The translations under genes were made by a program, and so were the position numbers. This document shows, piece after piece, positions 39,878 to 48,262 of a stretch of 64,000 bases of DNA; position 1 is the stretch's first letter, and each line of letters begins with the position of its first letter. Source of the DNA: Candidatus Trichorickettsia mobilis (lineage in GTDB: Bacteria; Pseudomonadota; Alphaproteobacteria; Rickettsiales; Rickettsiaceae); contig NZ_OY728607.1 of NCBI RefSeq assembly GCF_963422225.1, positions 310,001 through 374,000 of the forward strand, read 5' to 3'. Under the pieces are notes generated by a model. The model did no database searches. It saw only the letters and a list, made by a program, of their open reading frames with translations, and was not told the DNA's origin.

Positions 39878-40287
39878 TAAGCGTTCACGGGTTTTTTAGT
39901 TTAACGTTAGTATACCGCATACAAGGCGTCATTGCGAGCTGATTATCCCCACGAATTTGAAGTGGCTAAAAAACACTCCAAAAACCTGTCATTGCGAGGA
40001 ATGTGCGTAAGCACATGACGAAGCAATCCAGAAAAAATCATAACAGTGACACAGCTTTTACTGTGTTAATCTTTCTGGATTGCTTCGTCGTAACCTAAAG
40101 GCTACTCCTCAGCTCAGACGATACATAACGCATTTCAGCACTTTCAAATTCGTAGAGATATATCAGATCACGAGGAGCCATTAGGCTCCGTGGTGATCCA
40201 GAAATTAGCTCAAAGCCTAGATTGCTTCGATTTTTAACAAAATCTCAAGCAAGACGACTTGTTTTAAAAACCGTGGATGCTTACATT
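39878..40287. repeat. Large nested palindromic repeat region
   Basis: The 430-base gap after rluC is filled by repeats. Outer ends are GTAAGCGTTCACGGGTTTTT and AAAAACCGTGGATGCTTAC. Inside are CGTCATTGCGAGC, a hairpin with GACGAAGCAATCCAGAAAAA and TTTCTGGATTGCTTCGTCG (40018-40090), and a further pair ACGAATTTGAAGTG/CACTTTCAAATTCGT (39951-39964 and 40139-40153). The right edge covers the end of the YoeB-like gene. Confidence 0.75.
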
Positions 40288-40295
40288 AGATTTAG

Positions 40296-40550
40296 TCATA
40301 ATGAACCCCACATTTTTAGTATTTTTACTATTTTTTGTTCTTCAAGAATCTCGTATATCAATCTATGTTGTAAATTAATTCTTATCGAGCGCTTACCAAA
40401 TAAGTCACCAGACAGTTTTTTAATATAAATTGGTTTTGGATTATGTGCTAAGTCTTTACAAAGTTTTTCTACTTTTGTTGCTAATTTAACTGTTTTTAGT
40501 TTATATGAATCACATACAGCTTCTTTAGAATATATCAATGTATATAACAT
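40296..40550 (-). CDS. YoeB/Txe-family toxin, C-terminus altered
   Basis: YoeB toxins are ribosome-dependent mRNA endonucleases. The 84 residues contain the family segments KVEKLCKDLAHNPKPIYIKK, GKRSIRINLQHRLIYE and IVKILKMWG. Active members end in a catalytic His-Tyr pair, as in WGHYE or WTHYE; here the frame ends WGSL. The bases read TGGGGTTCATTATGAC, and dropping one T gives WGHYD and a stop. One extra base thus probably inactivates the toxin. The antitoxin gene is immediately upstream, five bases away. Confidence 0.85.
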   Translation of the reverse strand: MLYTLIYSKEAVCDSYKLKTVKLATKVEKLCKDLAHNPKPIYIKKLSGDLFGKRSIRINLQHRLIYEILEEQKIVKILKMWGSL

Positions 40551-40555
40551 AGATG

Positions 40556-40810
40556 TTATTTCCAGACCTCGTCATGCGAAATACATTCTTCTATAGGTTC
40601 TGCGCTAGCTTTAAGTATTGATTTCACTAAACCAGGTATGGAATATAAGTATAAAGTTTCTTGCATAGATTCATAATCTTCTTCTGATAAAATTACTGCA
40701 TTACTACGCTTGCCTTTTATATATATTGGTTGATGTGTTTTATTGGTTTCATCGACCAGTTGAAATAATTTAGATCTAGCTTCTGTAGTTGTGTAGATAG
40801 TCATATTCAC
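40556..40810 (-). CDS. YefM/Phd-family antitoxin
   Basis: The 84-residue protein has the Phd/YefM N-terminal DNA-binding fold (MTIYTTTEARSKLFQLVDET, then KRSNAVILSEEDYESMQETL) and a C-terminal tail that would wrap the toxin (GLVKSILKASAEPIEE). It precedes the YoeB-like gene in one operon and should repress its own promoter. A second Met at residue 3 is an alternative start. The antitoxin frame looks intact. Confidence 0.92.
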   Translation of the reverse strand: MNMTIYTTTEARSKLFQLVDETNKTHQPIYIKGKRSNAVILSEEDYESMQETLYLYSIPGLVKSILKASAEPIEECISHDEVWK

Positions 40811-40887
40811 ACTCTTTTTGTTTTGTCATCTTTTGTAGTGTACCATATAACGTACGCAATTACAATAAACAAAAATAGCTAAAAGAT

Positions 40888-41313
40888 TTATTGTTGAGAT
40901 TCCTGCAAAATAAAATAAATCAGGCACATTACTGCAGCAACTGTTAAACCAACTCCTAGCTCTATAGTAAAAATACCAATAGTTTGTGCTAGGAATTTAT
41001 CATTTGCCAATACCGAGTAATCTAAATAATAACTATCGAATATCAGCGAGATAAAACCAACTGCTGTATATATCATTACTCCAATTACGGCAATTATCTG
41101 TAAAAATCCGATAGGGAAATGCATTAGATTCTTACTATATACCAGGTCAGCGGCAATAATAGCGGTAGCAAAGATCACACCAGCCTGGAAACCTCCGCCA
41201 GGAGATATTTCACCATTAACCTGAATATATAAACTATATAGGCATATGTATGGAATAACAAACCTAGTAATAGTTTTTATAATTGGCGATTTATAAAGAT
41301 TTTTTTTAGTCAC
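40888..41313 (-). CDS. mnhB: Na+/H+ antiporter subunit MnhB-like
   Basis: The 141-residue membrane protein matches the MnhB/MrpB family: four helices and the motif EISPGGGFQAGVIFATAII near residue 35. MnhB is normally part of a multi-subunit Mrp antiporter; no other mnh gene is in this window. The start is a GTG at 41313, one base after the kdsD stop, which suggests coupling. Whether it works with subunits encoded elsewhere is unknown. Confidence 0.88.
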   Translation of the reverse strand: MTKKNLYKSPIIKTITRFVIPYICLYSLYIQVNGEISPGGGFQAGVIFATAIIAADLVYSKNLMHFPIGFLQIIAVIGVMIYTAVGFISLIFDSYYLDYSVLANDKFLAQTIGIFTIELGVGLTVAAVMCLIYFILQESQQ

Positions 41314-41314
41314 C

Positions 41315-42265
41315 TTAGCTAATACCTGCTCTTAACAAATCATGAATATGAATTACACCAACTAATATTCCTTGTTCAACTACTGGAATTGCGGTAATGG
41401 AGTTGTTATTCATAATGTATAATGCTTCAGTTGCAAGTTGTGTTGGTAAAATATATTTAGGATTGGCAGTCATAACATCATAAGCACATTTTAAGGAAGT
41501 CATATCTTTTAAATGTCTACGCAAATCTCCATCGGTAATGATTCCAATTAAGTTATACTGAGTATTAATAACTATTGCGCAACCAAGACTTTTTTGAGTA
41601 ATGGTTATAATCGTATCAGTAAAGGCAGTATTTTCATATACTAGTGGTAGTTGGTCGTCTGATCGCATTAAATCTTTGACTTTAAGCAGATTTGCTCCAA
41701 TTTTTCCACCTGGATGATATAAACGGAAATCATCTTTTGAAAATCCCTTTGCTTCCTGTACGGCTACAGTGAGAGCGTCACCAAGAGCCAGCATCATTAA
41801 TGCAGATGTAGTTGGGGCGATAACTGTTGAAGCTTCTCTGATTTTAGGAATAGGCAATAAGAAGTCACTATTTGTAGCAAGAGTAGATGTGGGATTCATG
41901 GTCATAGCCACAATTTTTATAGCAAACCGCTTACAATAATTAATAATATCAAATAATTCTTTGGTTTCTCCGGAATTGGATAGCATCATCACTAGATCTT
42001 GCTCAGTGATCATTCCGAGGTCGCCATGGCTGGCTTCAGCTGGATGAATATATAAAGCAGCAGTTCCGGTGGAGGCAAAACTTGCAGCAATTTTATGGGC
42101 AATATATCCACTTTTACCAATGCCGGTGAGTATTATTCTACCTTTGAAACTAATAATGCAATCAACTAGATTAGTAAAAGATGATGGTATGTTTTGAGCA
42201 AGTTGGGCTAATGCCGCTGCTTCTTCTAAAATTACTCTAGTAGCTGTAGTTTGGTGATCGCTCAT
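41315..42265 (-). CDS. kdsD: D-arabinose 5-phosphate isomerase (KdsD/KpsF)
   Basis: The enzyme converts ribulose 5-phosphate to arabinose 5-phosphate for KDO and lipopolysaccharide synthesis. Residues 30-180 are a SIS domain (ILTGIGKSGYIAHKIAASFA, AEASHGDLGMI, MLSNSGETKE). Two CBS domains follow (about 200-316), with VINTQYNLIGIITDGDLRRH and AIPVVEQGILVGVIHIHDLL. The full length of 316 residues is normal. It leads a two-gene unit with mnhB. Confidence 0.94.
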   Translation of the reverse strand: MSDHQTTATRVILEEAAALAQLAQNIPSSFTNLVDCIISFKGRIILTGIGKSGYIAHKIAASFASTGTAALYIHPAEASHGDLGMITEQDLVMMLSNSGETKELFDIINYCKRFAIKIVAMTMNPTSTLATNSDFLLPIPKIREASTVIAPTTSALMMLALGDALTVAVQEAKGFSKDDFRLYHPGGKIGANLLKVKDLMRSDDQLPLVYENTAFTDTIITITQKSLGCAIVINTQYNLIGIITDGDLRRHLKDMTSLKCAYDVMTANPKYILPTQLATEALYIMNNNSITAIPVVEQGILVGVIHIHDLLRAGIS

Positions 42266-42276
42266 AGAATACTCGG

Positions 42277-42540
42277 TGAAAATTGAGAATTGCGTTGTCG
42301 TATCTAAAGATCTGCGGTGCGCAACAAACTTAAGTACGCTGCGCTCCTTGACTTTGATACTCCTAGCACTTCTTCAATTTTGACCTTCGTCTATCAATTT
42401 TTGATTTGCACAGAGTATCAAGTAATACAAGTCATTAGATTAAATTAGCACTAGGAAAACAAAGGTCGAGCACCGCAGCGTACTTAAGTACGTGAGGAGC
42501 GCAGATCCTGAAGTTTGACAACGTGATAGTTAATATAATG
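42277..42540. repeat. Repeat with CTCGGTGAAAAT start and TACTTAAGTACG palindrome
   Basis: The 283-base gap between rnd and kdsD begins ACTCGGTGAAAATTGAGAAT and includes CTCCTAGCACTTCTT and TTTGACCTTCGTCTA, which recur at 49613-49735. It also contains the inverted pair CTTAAGTACGCTGCGCTCC and GCAGCGTACTTAAGTACG. No gene is present. Confidence 0.65.
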
Positions 42541-42548
42541 ACTTGTAT

Positions 42549-43175
42549 TTAGTGGAGGAAGATGTCTGTCTCACTCCAGCCCATCAAATCCAGCTGCACT
42601 CTAGTCGGTAAAAATGCAAAAATCTTATTTGCAAGTTCAAGCCGGTCTGCTTTTATCAGCATATTTTGTAATGTAGTGCGGATTTTATGTAAATATAACA
42701 CATCTTTTGCTGCATAATCCTTTTGTTCATTAGTCAATTCATCATTGCCCCAGTAAGAAGATTGTTGTTGTTTAGAGATCTGAATGCTCAGTAACTCTCG
42801 ACATAATTCTTTTAAACTATGGGCATCAGTGTAAGTTCTAATTAATCTTGAAGCAATTTTGGTGCAGAAAATATTTGTCAAATCAGTTTGTAAATAATGT
42901 TTTATAGCAGCTAAATCGAATCTAGCAAAATGAAATATTTTGCATCTACTTTCATCAGCAAGTAATTTTTTTAGATTAGGAGCTGCATAGTTTTTATTAA
43001 TAAACTGAATCAGGTAGGCACTACCGTCACCATTACTAAGCTGTAGTAAGCAAAGATGATCGCGTTGTAAATTGAGTCCCATGGTTTCGGTATCAATTGC
43101 CAAATCGCCTGGTATTTCAAAATTATCCGGAAGATCGTTTTGAAACATTATTACGTTATTATGGGTTTTACTCAT
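42549..43175 (-). CDS. rnd: Ribonuclease D-like 3'-5' exonuclease
   Basis: This DEDDy exonuclease trims structured RNA 3' ends. The three Exo motifs are IDTETMGLN, FHFARFDLAAIKH and YAAKDVLYLHKI, carrying the four acidic residues and the Tyr. At 208 residues it lacks the HRDC domains of E. coli RNase D, a form common in alphaproteobacteria. It overlaps the upstream FtsB-like gene by 8 bases and is the last gene of the operon starting with the response regulator. Confidence 0.9.
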   Translation of the reverse strand: MSKTHNNVIMFQNDLPDNFEIPGDLAIDTETMGLNLQRDHLCLLQLSNGDGSAYLIQFINKNYAAPNLKKLLADESRCKIFHFARFDLAAIKHYLQTDLTNIFCTKIASRLIRTYTDAHSLKELCRELLSIQISKQQQSSYWGNDELTNEQKDYAAKDVLYLHKIRTTLQNMLIKADRLELANKIFAFLPTRVQLDLMGWSETDIFLH

Positions 43176-43503
43176 TTGATATTACTGATGCTTGAGTTGT
43201 TGAAAATATTAGCTCTTTTGGAGAGGCTATTCCTAAAATGTTACGAGCCTTTTCATCCAGAAAATCCTTATCTCCAGATTCTAAAAGCTTAATATGATGT
43301 TCTAGTTCAATATTTTTGGCCATTAAATCTTCAAGAATGCTTTGAGTTTTTGTTAGTTGTTGATTTAACCTGAAGTAAGCAAAAACACCAAGGTCGCCAT
43401 AAATAGTATGAAATATAAAATACCCTAGCGACATCCAAAGCAAGAAATTAAATAATAATTGTTTTGAGAATCTTGTTAAAGTAATTAAACGAAAATAACT
43501 CAT
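43168..43503 (-). CDS. FtsB/DivIC-like septum formation initiator protein
   Basis: The 111-residue protein has one membrane helix (LLFNFLLWMSLGYFIFHTIY), then a coiled coil (LNQQLTKTQSILEDLMAKNI) and the end region LDEKARNILGIASPKELIF, typical of FtsB-type cell-division proteins. It would form a periplasmic complex with FtsL and FtsQ. It overlaps cdsA by ATGA and rnd by 8 bases. Confidence 0.8.
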   Translation of the reverse strand: MSYFRLITLTRFSKQLLFNFLLWMSLGYFIFHTIYGDLGVFAYFRLNQQLTKTQSILEDLMAKNIELEHHIKLLESGDKDFLDEKARNILGIASPKELIFSTTQASVISNE

Positions 43504-44147
43504 AATATATAAATTGTATAAAATAATATTGGTGCAGTTAAAACAATACTATCAAATCGGTCAAGCATGCCGCCATGTCCTGGTATGATATTACCACTGT
43601 CTTTGATTTGATGATAACGTTTAAAATAAGAAATGAATAAATCACTTACTTGCGCAAGTATAGCAATAATTCCTATATTTAACAGCAAATAAAACTGATT
43701 TAGTTGATAATAGTGCGATATTTTAGCGCCTATTATTGTATCAAATACAATTACAATTATGCTGCTACTAATAGCACCAACAATTAAGCCACTCCAGGTT
43801 TTTTTAGGACTTAGAAACGGAGCAAGTTTTGGCCCTTGTAGAATTTTGCCACCGATCATTGCAAAAGTATCAACTGACCATATCATGATAAAATATCCTA
43901 ACAATAACCATCGATACTGAGGTTGATAGTTTATCAGAATCAGCGTTATAACCGGAATCGGAATAATAATTAACCCTAATAATAAATGTACAATGTGGTT
44001 TTGTGTCATTTTATACCATTCGTAATACATCCCGCTAGCTACTAATGTCATACAAAGGCAAAATAATGGTGGAAGCCATAATATAGAAACAACAAACAAT
44101 AGCACGAGCACAATACCAGAGATAATCCGCAGTACAAAGTTAGGCAT
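43500..44147 (-). CDS. cdsA: Phosphatidate cytidylyltransferase
   Basis: CdsA makes CDP-diacylglycerol, the precursor of phospholipids, in the inner membrane. The signature from SYFKRYHQIKDSG to IPGHGGMLDRFDSI is complete and SPKKTWSG precedes it. With the ATG at 44147 the protein is 215 residues; a GGAGGAAGG ribosome-binding site lies just upstream inside uppS. It overlaps uppS by 8 bases. Six to seven helices are predicted. Confidence 0.93.
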   Translation of the reverse strand: MPNFVLRIISGIVLVLLFVVSILWLPPLFCLCMTLVASGMYYEWYKMTQNHIVHLLLGLIIIPIPVITLILINYQPQYRWLLLGYFIMIWSVDTFAMIGGKILQGPKLAPFLSPKKTWSGLIVGAISSSIIVIVFDTIIGAKISHYYQLNQFYLLLNIGIIAILAQVSDLFISYFKRYHQIKDSGNIIPGHGGMLDRFDSIVLTAPILFYTIYIL

Positions 44148-44832
44148 GAGACCTTCCTCCAAAAGTACGTTTTCGTGTTGAATAGTCAGCTAATGCAGCA
44201 ACCAAATCTTCTCTATCAAAATCTGGCCAATATTTTTTAGTGAAAAACAACTCAGCATATGCTGATTGCCACAATAAAAAATTACTGATTCTCAATACGT
44301 TACCAGTACGAATTAATAAGTCGACATCAGGCATCTCGGGATCGTAGAGATATTGTTTAAAGTCGTTCACAGATAATGTCGATAATTTGGCATCAATAAT
44401 TTTTTGATAAGCATCAACGATTTCAAGTTTACTACTATAGCTAAAAGCAAGACATAAGGTCATTTTATTATTATGCTTGGTTAGTTCTACGGCCTCGACT
44501 ATTCGTTGCTTGGTGTATTTATCAATGTTATTTAAATGTCCTATCACTTTTAATTTAATATTATTTTTATTTAATGATTCTGCTTCATTAGATAAATAAG
44601 AATTGAATAAATTAATTATAAAAGATACTTCTCGCCTTGATCTTTGCCAATTTTCATAAGAAAAAGCATAAAGAGTCAAGTAAGAAATATTGTGTTCTAT
44701 CACCACTTCTATTAACTTTTTTACTCTTTCTGCGCCCTTTTTGTAGCCTTCAGTTGAGGATAGTCCTTTCGCCATTGCCCATCTGGCATTGCCATCCATG
44801 ATTATAGCTAGATGTTGGAGATTAGGCTTCAT
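44140..44832 (-). CDS. uppS: Undecaprenyl diphosphate synthase
   Basis: UppS makes the C55 lipid carrier for peptidoglycan. Residues near the N-terminus, LAIIMDGNARWAMAKG, hold the catalytic Asp and its partner residues; LTLYAFSYENWQRSRREV and DLLIRTGNVLRISNFLLWQ follow. The ATG at 44832 gives 230 residues and lies inside the end of the kinase gene (11-base overlap), so the longer frame from 44883 is not needed. Confidence 0.95.
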   Translation of the reverse strand: MKPNLQHLAIIMDGNARWAMAKGLSSTEGYKKGAERVKKLIEVVIEHNISYLTLYAFSYENWQRSRREVSFIINLFNSYLSNEAESLNKNNIKLKVIGHLNNIDKYTKQRIVEAVELTKHNNKMTLCLAFSYSSKLEIVDAYQKIIDAKLSTLSVNDFKQYLYDPEMPDVDLLIRTGNVLRISNFLLWQSAYAELFFTKKYWPDFDREDLVAALADYSTRKRTFGGRSHA

Positions 44833-46309
44833 TAGTTTTATCCTTATTTTTTTCTGGATCCCAGCCTTGAGCCAAGATGACATGAGTAGTAATTGGTAGA
44901 CTAATACGTACTAATAAACCATTTAATAATTTGCTATCAGCTAAAGTAATAGTGCCATAATGGCCGGTAATAATTTCTTTGGTAATAGCAAGCCCTAAGC
45001 CGACATTGCTTGAATATTCCAGTGATCTTGCATGATCAGATCGGTAAAATGGTTTAAACACCAGCTTTTTTTCTTGGTCTCGAATACCAACACCGTTATC
45101 TTCAATCTCTATCAGAGTAGATGTTTTAGTTTCACTGATAGAAATTTTTATTTTTGTAGAATATTTAATAGCATTATTGATTAAATTAGATATTGCTCTG
45201 GCAAAGGCAAAGGGTTTGATTTGTACTTTATGTTTATGCGACCTAATGTCAAATGCAATATCATGACCAGGGTATTTAGTCTGAATAAAATTTACTACCC
45301 AGTCAGCGACTTCGACTATTTGGAAACTTTCTCCACCCTCACTTCTGGCAAAATCAAGATAAGTGGCGATCATTTGAGTCATCGTATCAATGTCTTGTTG
45401 CAATTCTACAGTGGCTTCGGATGAAGGCATTAGTTCTAATTGTAATTTCATTCTGGTTAGTGGTGTACGTAGATCATGTGAAATCATTGCCAACATTTGG
45501 GTTCTATTGGCAATTTGTTTGTCAATACGATCTTTCATTTTTAAAAAAGCTAGACCAGCTTGACGAATCTCATATGCTCCCGATGGTTTGTAATCAAGTC
45601 TTTGCTCACGACCAAAAGCATCAGCTGCAGCAGCTAACTCCAGAATAGATTTAATCTGATTACGAGAAAAAATCAATGATACTGATAGTAATAAGATGGT
45701 TAAAAATATTAACCACGATACAAATATATAAGTTGTAGGATTTAATAATAATTTAGTAGGAAAGGTAATTTTTAGTAAACCACTGTTGAAAGCAATAGAT
45801 ACAACAATTTTTTTTTCATGATTCAAAGTAACAATAACTGGTTTTTTAAGTTTTAAGTTTAGAATATTCTTAAAAATTTCTAATTCTTCGTTAAGCTTTG
45901 GTTGAATCTTTGATAATTTTATTCCTTGATAAAATTGGTAAGATAAATTTAAATATTCATTTATATGCTGATTTGTATCAGTAGTTTGAACATTATGATA
46001 ATTATCTAGCAACCATTTAATTTCATTAGCAATTATATTACTAGTGTAATAGGAAACATTATACCAATGTCGATCATAAAATAGAAATACTGCTAATATT
46101 TGTCCGATTAGACTAGGTACCACTATAATTAGCATGAACCGCGCCAATAAAGTTTTCGGGATATAGCTAGAGTTAGCAAGCTTGGGACGGATAAATTTTA
46201 GTGTAAGCATGCGCAGCGTATATGCAATACGTAAGCACATGGAACCCGCGCAAAATTTATCCTTCCCAAGCTTGCTAACCGACGCTATAAGGTTACGTAT
46301 TGAAAACAT
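44822..46309 (-). CDS. Sensor histidine kinase (EnvZ-like) with in-frame palindromic element
   Basis: This is an inner-membrane kinase with two helices (about residues 55-80 and 190-215), a HAMP-like linker, a HisKA domain with His in MISHDLRTPLTRMKLQLELM, and an ATPase domain (NLINNAIKYS, IEDNGVGI, VGLGLAI). The start ATG at 46309 overlaps the response-regulator gene by 17 bases. Residues from about 8 to 49 are encoded by a palindromic repeat (46162-46289), whose inner 108 bases are exactly 36 codons. They read like filler (SVSKLGKDKFCAGSMCLRIA). An internal start after the repeat is possible. Confidence 0.88.
   Translation of the reverse strand: MFSIRNLIASVSKLGKDKFCAGSMCLRIAYTLRMLTLKFIRPKLANSSYIPKTLLARFMLIIVVPSLIGQILAVFLFYDRHWYNVSYYTSNIIANEIKWLLDNYHNVQTTDTNQHINEYLNLSYQFYQGIKLSKIQPKLNEELEIFKNILNLKLKKPVIVTLNHEKKIVVSIAFNSGLLKITFPTKLLLNPTTYIFVSWLIFLTILLLSVSLIFSRNQIKSILELAAAADAFGREQRLDYKPSGAYEIRQAGLAFLKMKDRIDKQIANRTQMLAMISHDLRTPLTRMKLQLELMPSSEATVELQQDIDTMTQMIATYLDFARSEGGESFQIVEVADWVVNFIQTKYPGHDIAFDIRSHKHKVQIKPFAFARAISNLINNAIKYSTKIKISISETKTSTLIEIEDNGVGIRDQEKKLVFKPFYRSDHARSLEYSSNVGLGLAITKEIITGHYGTITLADSKLLNGLLVRISLPITTHVILAQGWDPEKNKDKTNEA
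46162..46289. repeat. Rickettsia-palindromic-element-like repeat inside the kinase gene
   Basis: The arms GTTAGCAAGCTTGGGACGGA (46172) and TCCTTCCCAAGCTTGCTAAC (ending 46279) are reverse complements with one mismatch. They are extended by TATAGC and GCTATA on the outside. The centre includes CATGCGCAGCGTATATG. The span keeps the kinase frame open, the behaviour known for palindromic elements in Rickettsia genes. Confidence 0.8.
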
Positions 46310-46973
46310 AACCTATACCGCGGATCGTTTTTAAATATTGTGGTTGTCTAGGATTATCTTCTATTTTATTTCTAATTCTTGTAACCTGAACGTCAATTGA
46401 TCTGAGTTCAAGCCCTCCCATCTGGGTAGATAAATCTTCACGACTAAATATTACACTGGTGTTAGTAATAAAAATATTTAGTAATTTTTGTTCGGTATAA
46501 CTAAGTTTAACTAATTGATCTTTTTTCGTTAATTCTTTCAGACGTAAATTATAGCAATTATCACCAAAGCGCTTGCTTTGATCTTGTTGTTGGTATTGAT
46601 GGTAAGCATCAATTAAATTTTTTACTCTTAGTAACAATTCTCGTGGCTCAAACGGTTTGGTCAGATAATCACTGGCACCAGCTTCCAGCCCTTTAATACG
46701 ATCCTCAGGTTCCGCTAGCGCTGTTAACATAATTATCGGCATTTTATTATCATTTGACCTTGTGTTCCTGGTAAAGTCCAAACCTGTAATACCAGGTAGC
46801 ATTATATCTAAAATTAATAAATCAAAGACAAAATATCGTAAAAATATTTCTGCTTGTTTTGCTGAGACAGCTTTTGACACCAAAAAATTATTTTGTTCAA
46901 AAAATTTCTTCAAAAGTTTAAGTATTCTGATATCATCATCGACGATAAGAATGTGTGGTTTTACTATTGACAT
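46293..46973 (-). CDS. OmpR-family response regulator
   Basis: The 226-residue regulator has a receiver domain (ILIVDDDIRILKLLKKFFEQ, phospho-acceptor Asp in LLILDIMLPG, Lys in YLTKPFEP) and a winged-helix DNA-binding domain (LSYTEQKLLNIFI, RSIDVQVTRIRNKIEDNPRQ, IRGIGYVF). The ATG at 46973 (MSIVKPHILIVDDD) is preferred to 46997. It is the first gene of the operon and should pair with the kinase behind it. Its regulon is unknown. Confidence 0.93.
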   Translation of the reverse strand: MSIVKPHILIVDDDIRILKLLKKFFEQNNFLVSKAVSAKQAEIFLRYFVFDLLILDIMLPGITGLDFTRNTRSNDNKMPIIMLTALAEPEDRIKGLEAGASDYLTKPFEPRELLLRVKNLIDAYHQYQQQDQSKRFGDNCYNLRLKELTKKDQLVKLSYTEQKLLNIFITNTSVIFSREDLSTQMGGLELRSIDVQVTRIRNKIEDNPRQPQYLKTIRGIGYVFNT

Positions 46974-47048
46974 AATTTGAAATGCATTTTGACTCAATAC
47001 TAGTAAAATTACAGTAAGTTGACAATATTAAAGTGTGGGTTATTAACA

Positions 47049-47918
47049 ATGGCAACTGCATCGACGGATCAATTATATATTTGGCTTAATGGTGATCTTG
47101 TAAAATGGCAAGATACACAGATACATGCATTAACTCATAGTTTGCATTATGCGGGAGCTGTATTTGAAGGAGAGAAAGCATATGGAGGTCGAGTTTTTAA
47201 AGTTCATGAACATACTAACAGATTGCTAGCTTCGGCAAATACCATGCAAATGCAAGTTCCTTATAGCTTCGATGAAATTATTGCGGCGCATGAGTCGATA
47301 ATTACAAAAAATAAGATTTCTGATGCCTATATCCGCCCATTAGTTTGGCGCGGAAGTGAGTCATTAAACCTTACTAACAAAAGTTTGTCAGTAAATTTAA
47401 TGATTGCAGCAATTGTATCTGCTCCGAGAGTAGTAGATAATGTTAGTGTACATGTTAGTCGTTGGCGTAAACCACACCCAGAATCATGGCCACCGCAGGT
47501 TAAATCATCAGGTCACTATGCAATGATGATAGTAGCGCTGGAAGAAGCAAAGCTTCAAGGATATAATGATGCTATTTTACTTGATTGGCGTGGGTATATT
47601 GCGGAATGCACAACCACCAATATCTTTTTTGTAAACAAAGATAGATTGATAACTCCAATCGCAGATAGTTTTTTAAATGGCATTACTCGACAAACTATTA
47701 TCAGTTTGGCTCAGAAATTAGGTCTTGAAGTTCAAGAAAAGCACATATCCTTATCAGATATAGAAAAATATGATGAATGTTTTTTGACTGGTACTGCTGC
47801 TGAAGTAAAATTGGTAAATTCAATTGCGTTACAATCGCAGCAAATAATTTTTGCTGATAGTAGAATAACTTCTTTATTACAACAGGAATATACGGCTCTT
47901 ACTAGATGTGAGTGGTAA
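47049..47918 (+). CDS. ilvE: Branched-chain amino acid aminotransferase
   Basis: This PLP enzyme moves amino groups between branched-chain amino acids and their keto acids. The 289 residues show YIWLNGDLVKW, the block ALTHSLHYAGAVFEGEKAYG, the active-site Lys in VKSSGHYAMMIVALEEAKLQ, and AECTTTNIFFV. The ATG at 47049 is used; the TTG at 47019 is less likely. The stop codon lies inside the left arm of a long inverted repeat. No other branched-chain synthesis gene is in the window, so it may act on imported amino acids. Confidence 0.93.
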   Translation: MATASTDQLYIWLNGDLVKWQDTQIHALTHSLHYAGAVFEGEKAYGGRVFKVHEHTNRLLASANTMQMQVPYSFDEIIAAHESIITKNKISDAYIRPLVWRGSESLNLTNKSLSVNLMIAAIVSAPRVVDNVSVHVSRWRKPHPESWPPQVKSSGHYAMMIVALEEAKLQGYNDAILLDWRGYIAECTTTNIFFVNKDRLITPIADSFLNGITRQTIISLAQKLGLEVQEKHISLSDIEKYDECFLTGTAAEVKLVNSIALQSQQIIFADSRITSLLQQEYTALTRCEW

Positions 47919-48214
47919 TATTTGTCTAAAATTGAGAGTGTTCAATGAACCATATGCGTCAAGTTAAGGAAAAAAAGACGATATAACCGTTTTGCTTGGG
48001 AACTCCCTCACGTCATTGCGAGGAGCCGTCAGGTGACGAAGCAATCCAGTAAAACATATCTTCCTGGATTGTTTCGACCATAAATGGTCTCGCAATGACG
48101 GTGTGAGTGGCTTGACAGTGTGGTGCACAAGCAAGACTGTTCTACGTCTCTTTTCCTTAACTTGACGCATATGGTTCATTGAACACTCTCAATTTTAGAC
48201 AAATATTACCGCTC
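47910..48214. repeat. Long near-perfect inverted repeat after ilvE
   Basis: Arms of about 65 bases, 47910-47975 and about 48150-48214, differ at only a few positions and share GGTAATATTTGTCTAAAATT and CATATGCGTCAAGTTAAGG. The interior (from 48010) contains GTCATTGCGAGG and GAAGCAATCCAGTAAAA with their complements. The left arm includes the ilvE stop. It may act as a terminator between ilvE and gltX. The gap contains no gene. Confidence 0.85.
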
Positions 48215-48262
48215 AGATTTAGTAAAAGCTCTAAAATATAAAATTTATTAATAAAAAATAAT

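Noticed and set aside
40222..40428. Plus-strand frame opposite the YoeB-like toxin
   Set aside because: It overlaps the toxin, which has clear family motifs, and a repeat edge.
47964..48179. Frame inside the inverted repeat after ilvE
   Set aside because: It is produced by the GTCATTGCGAGG-type palindrome read through and has no independent support.
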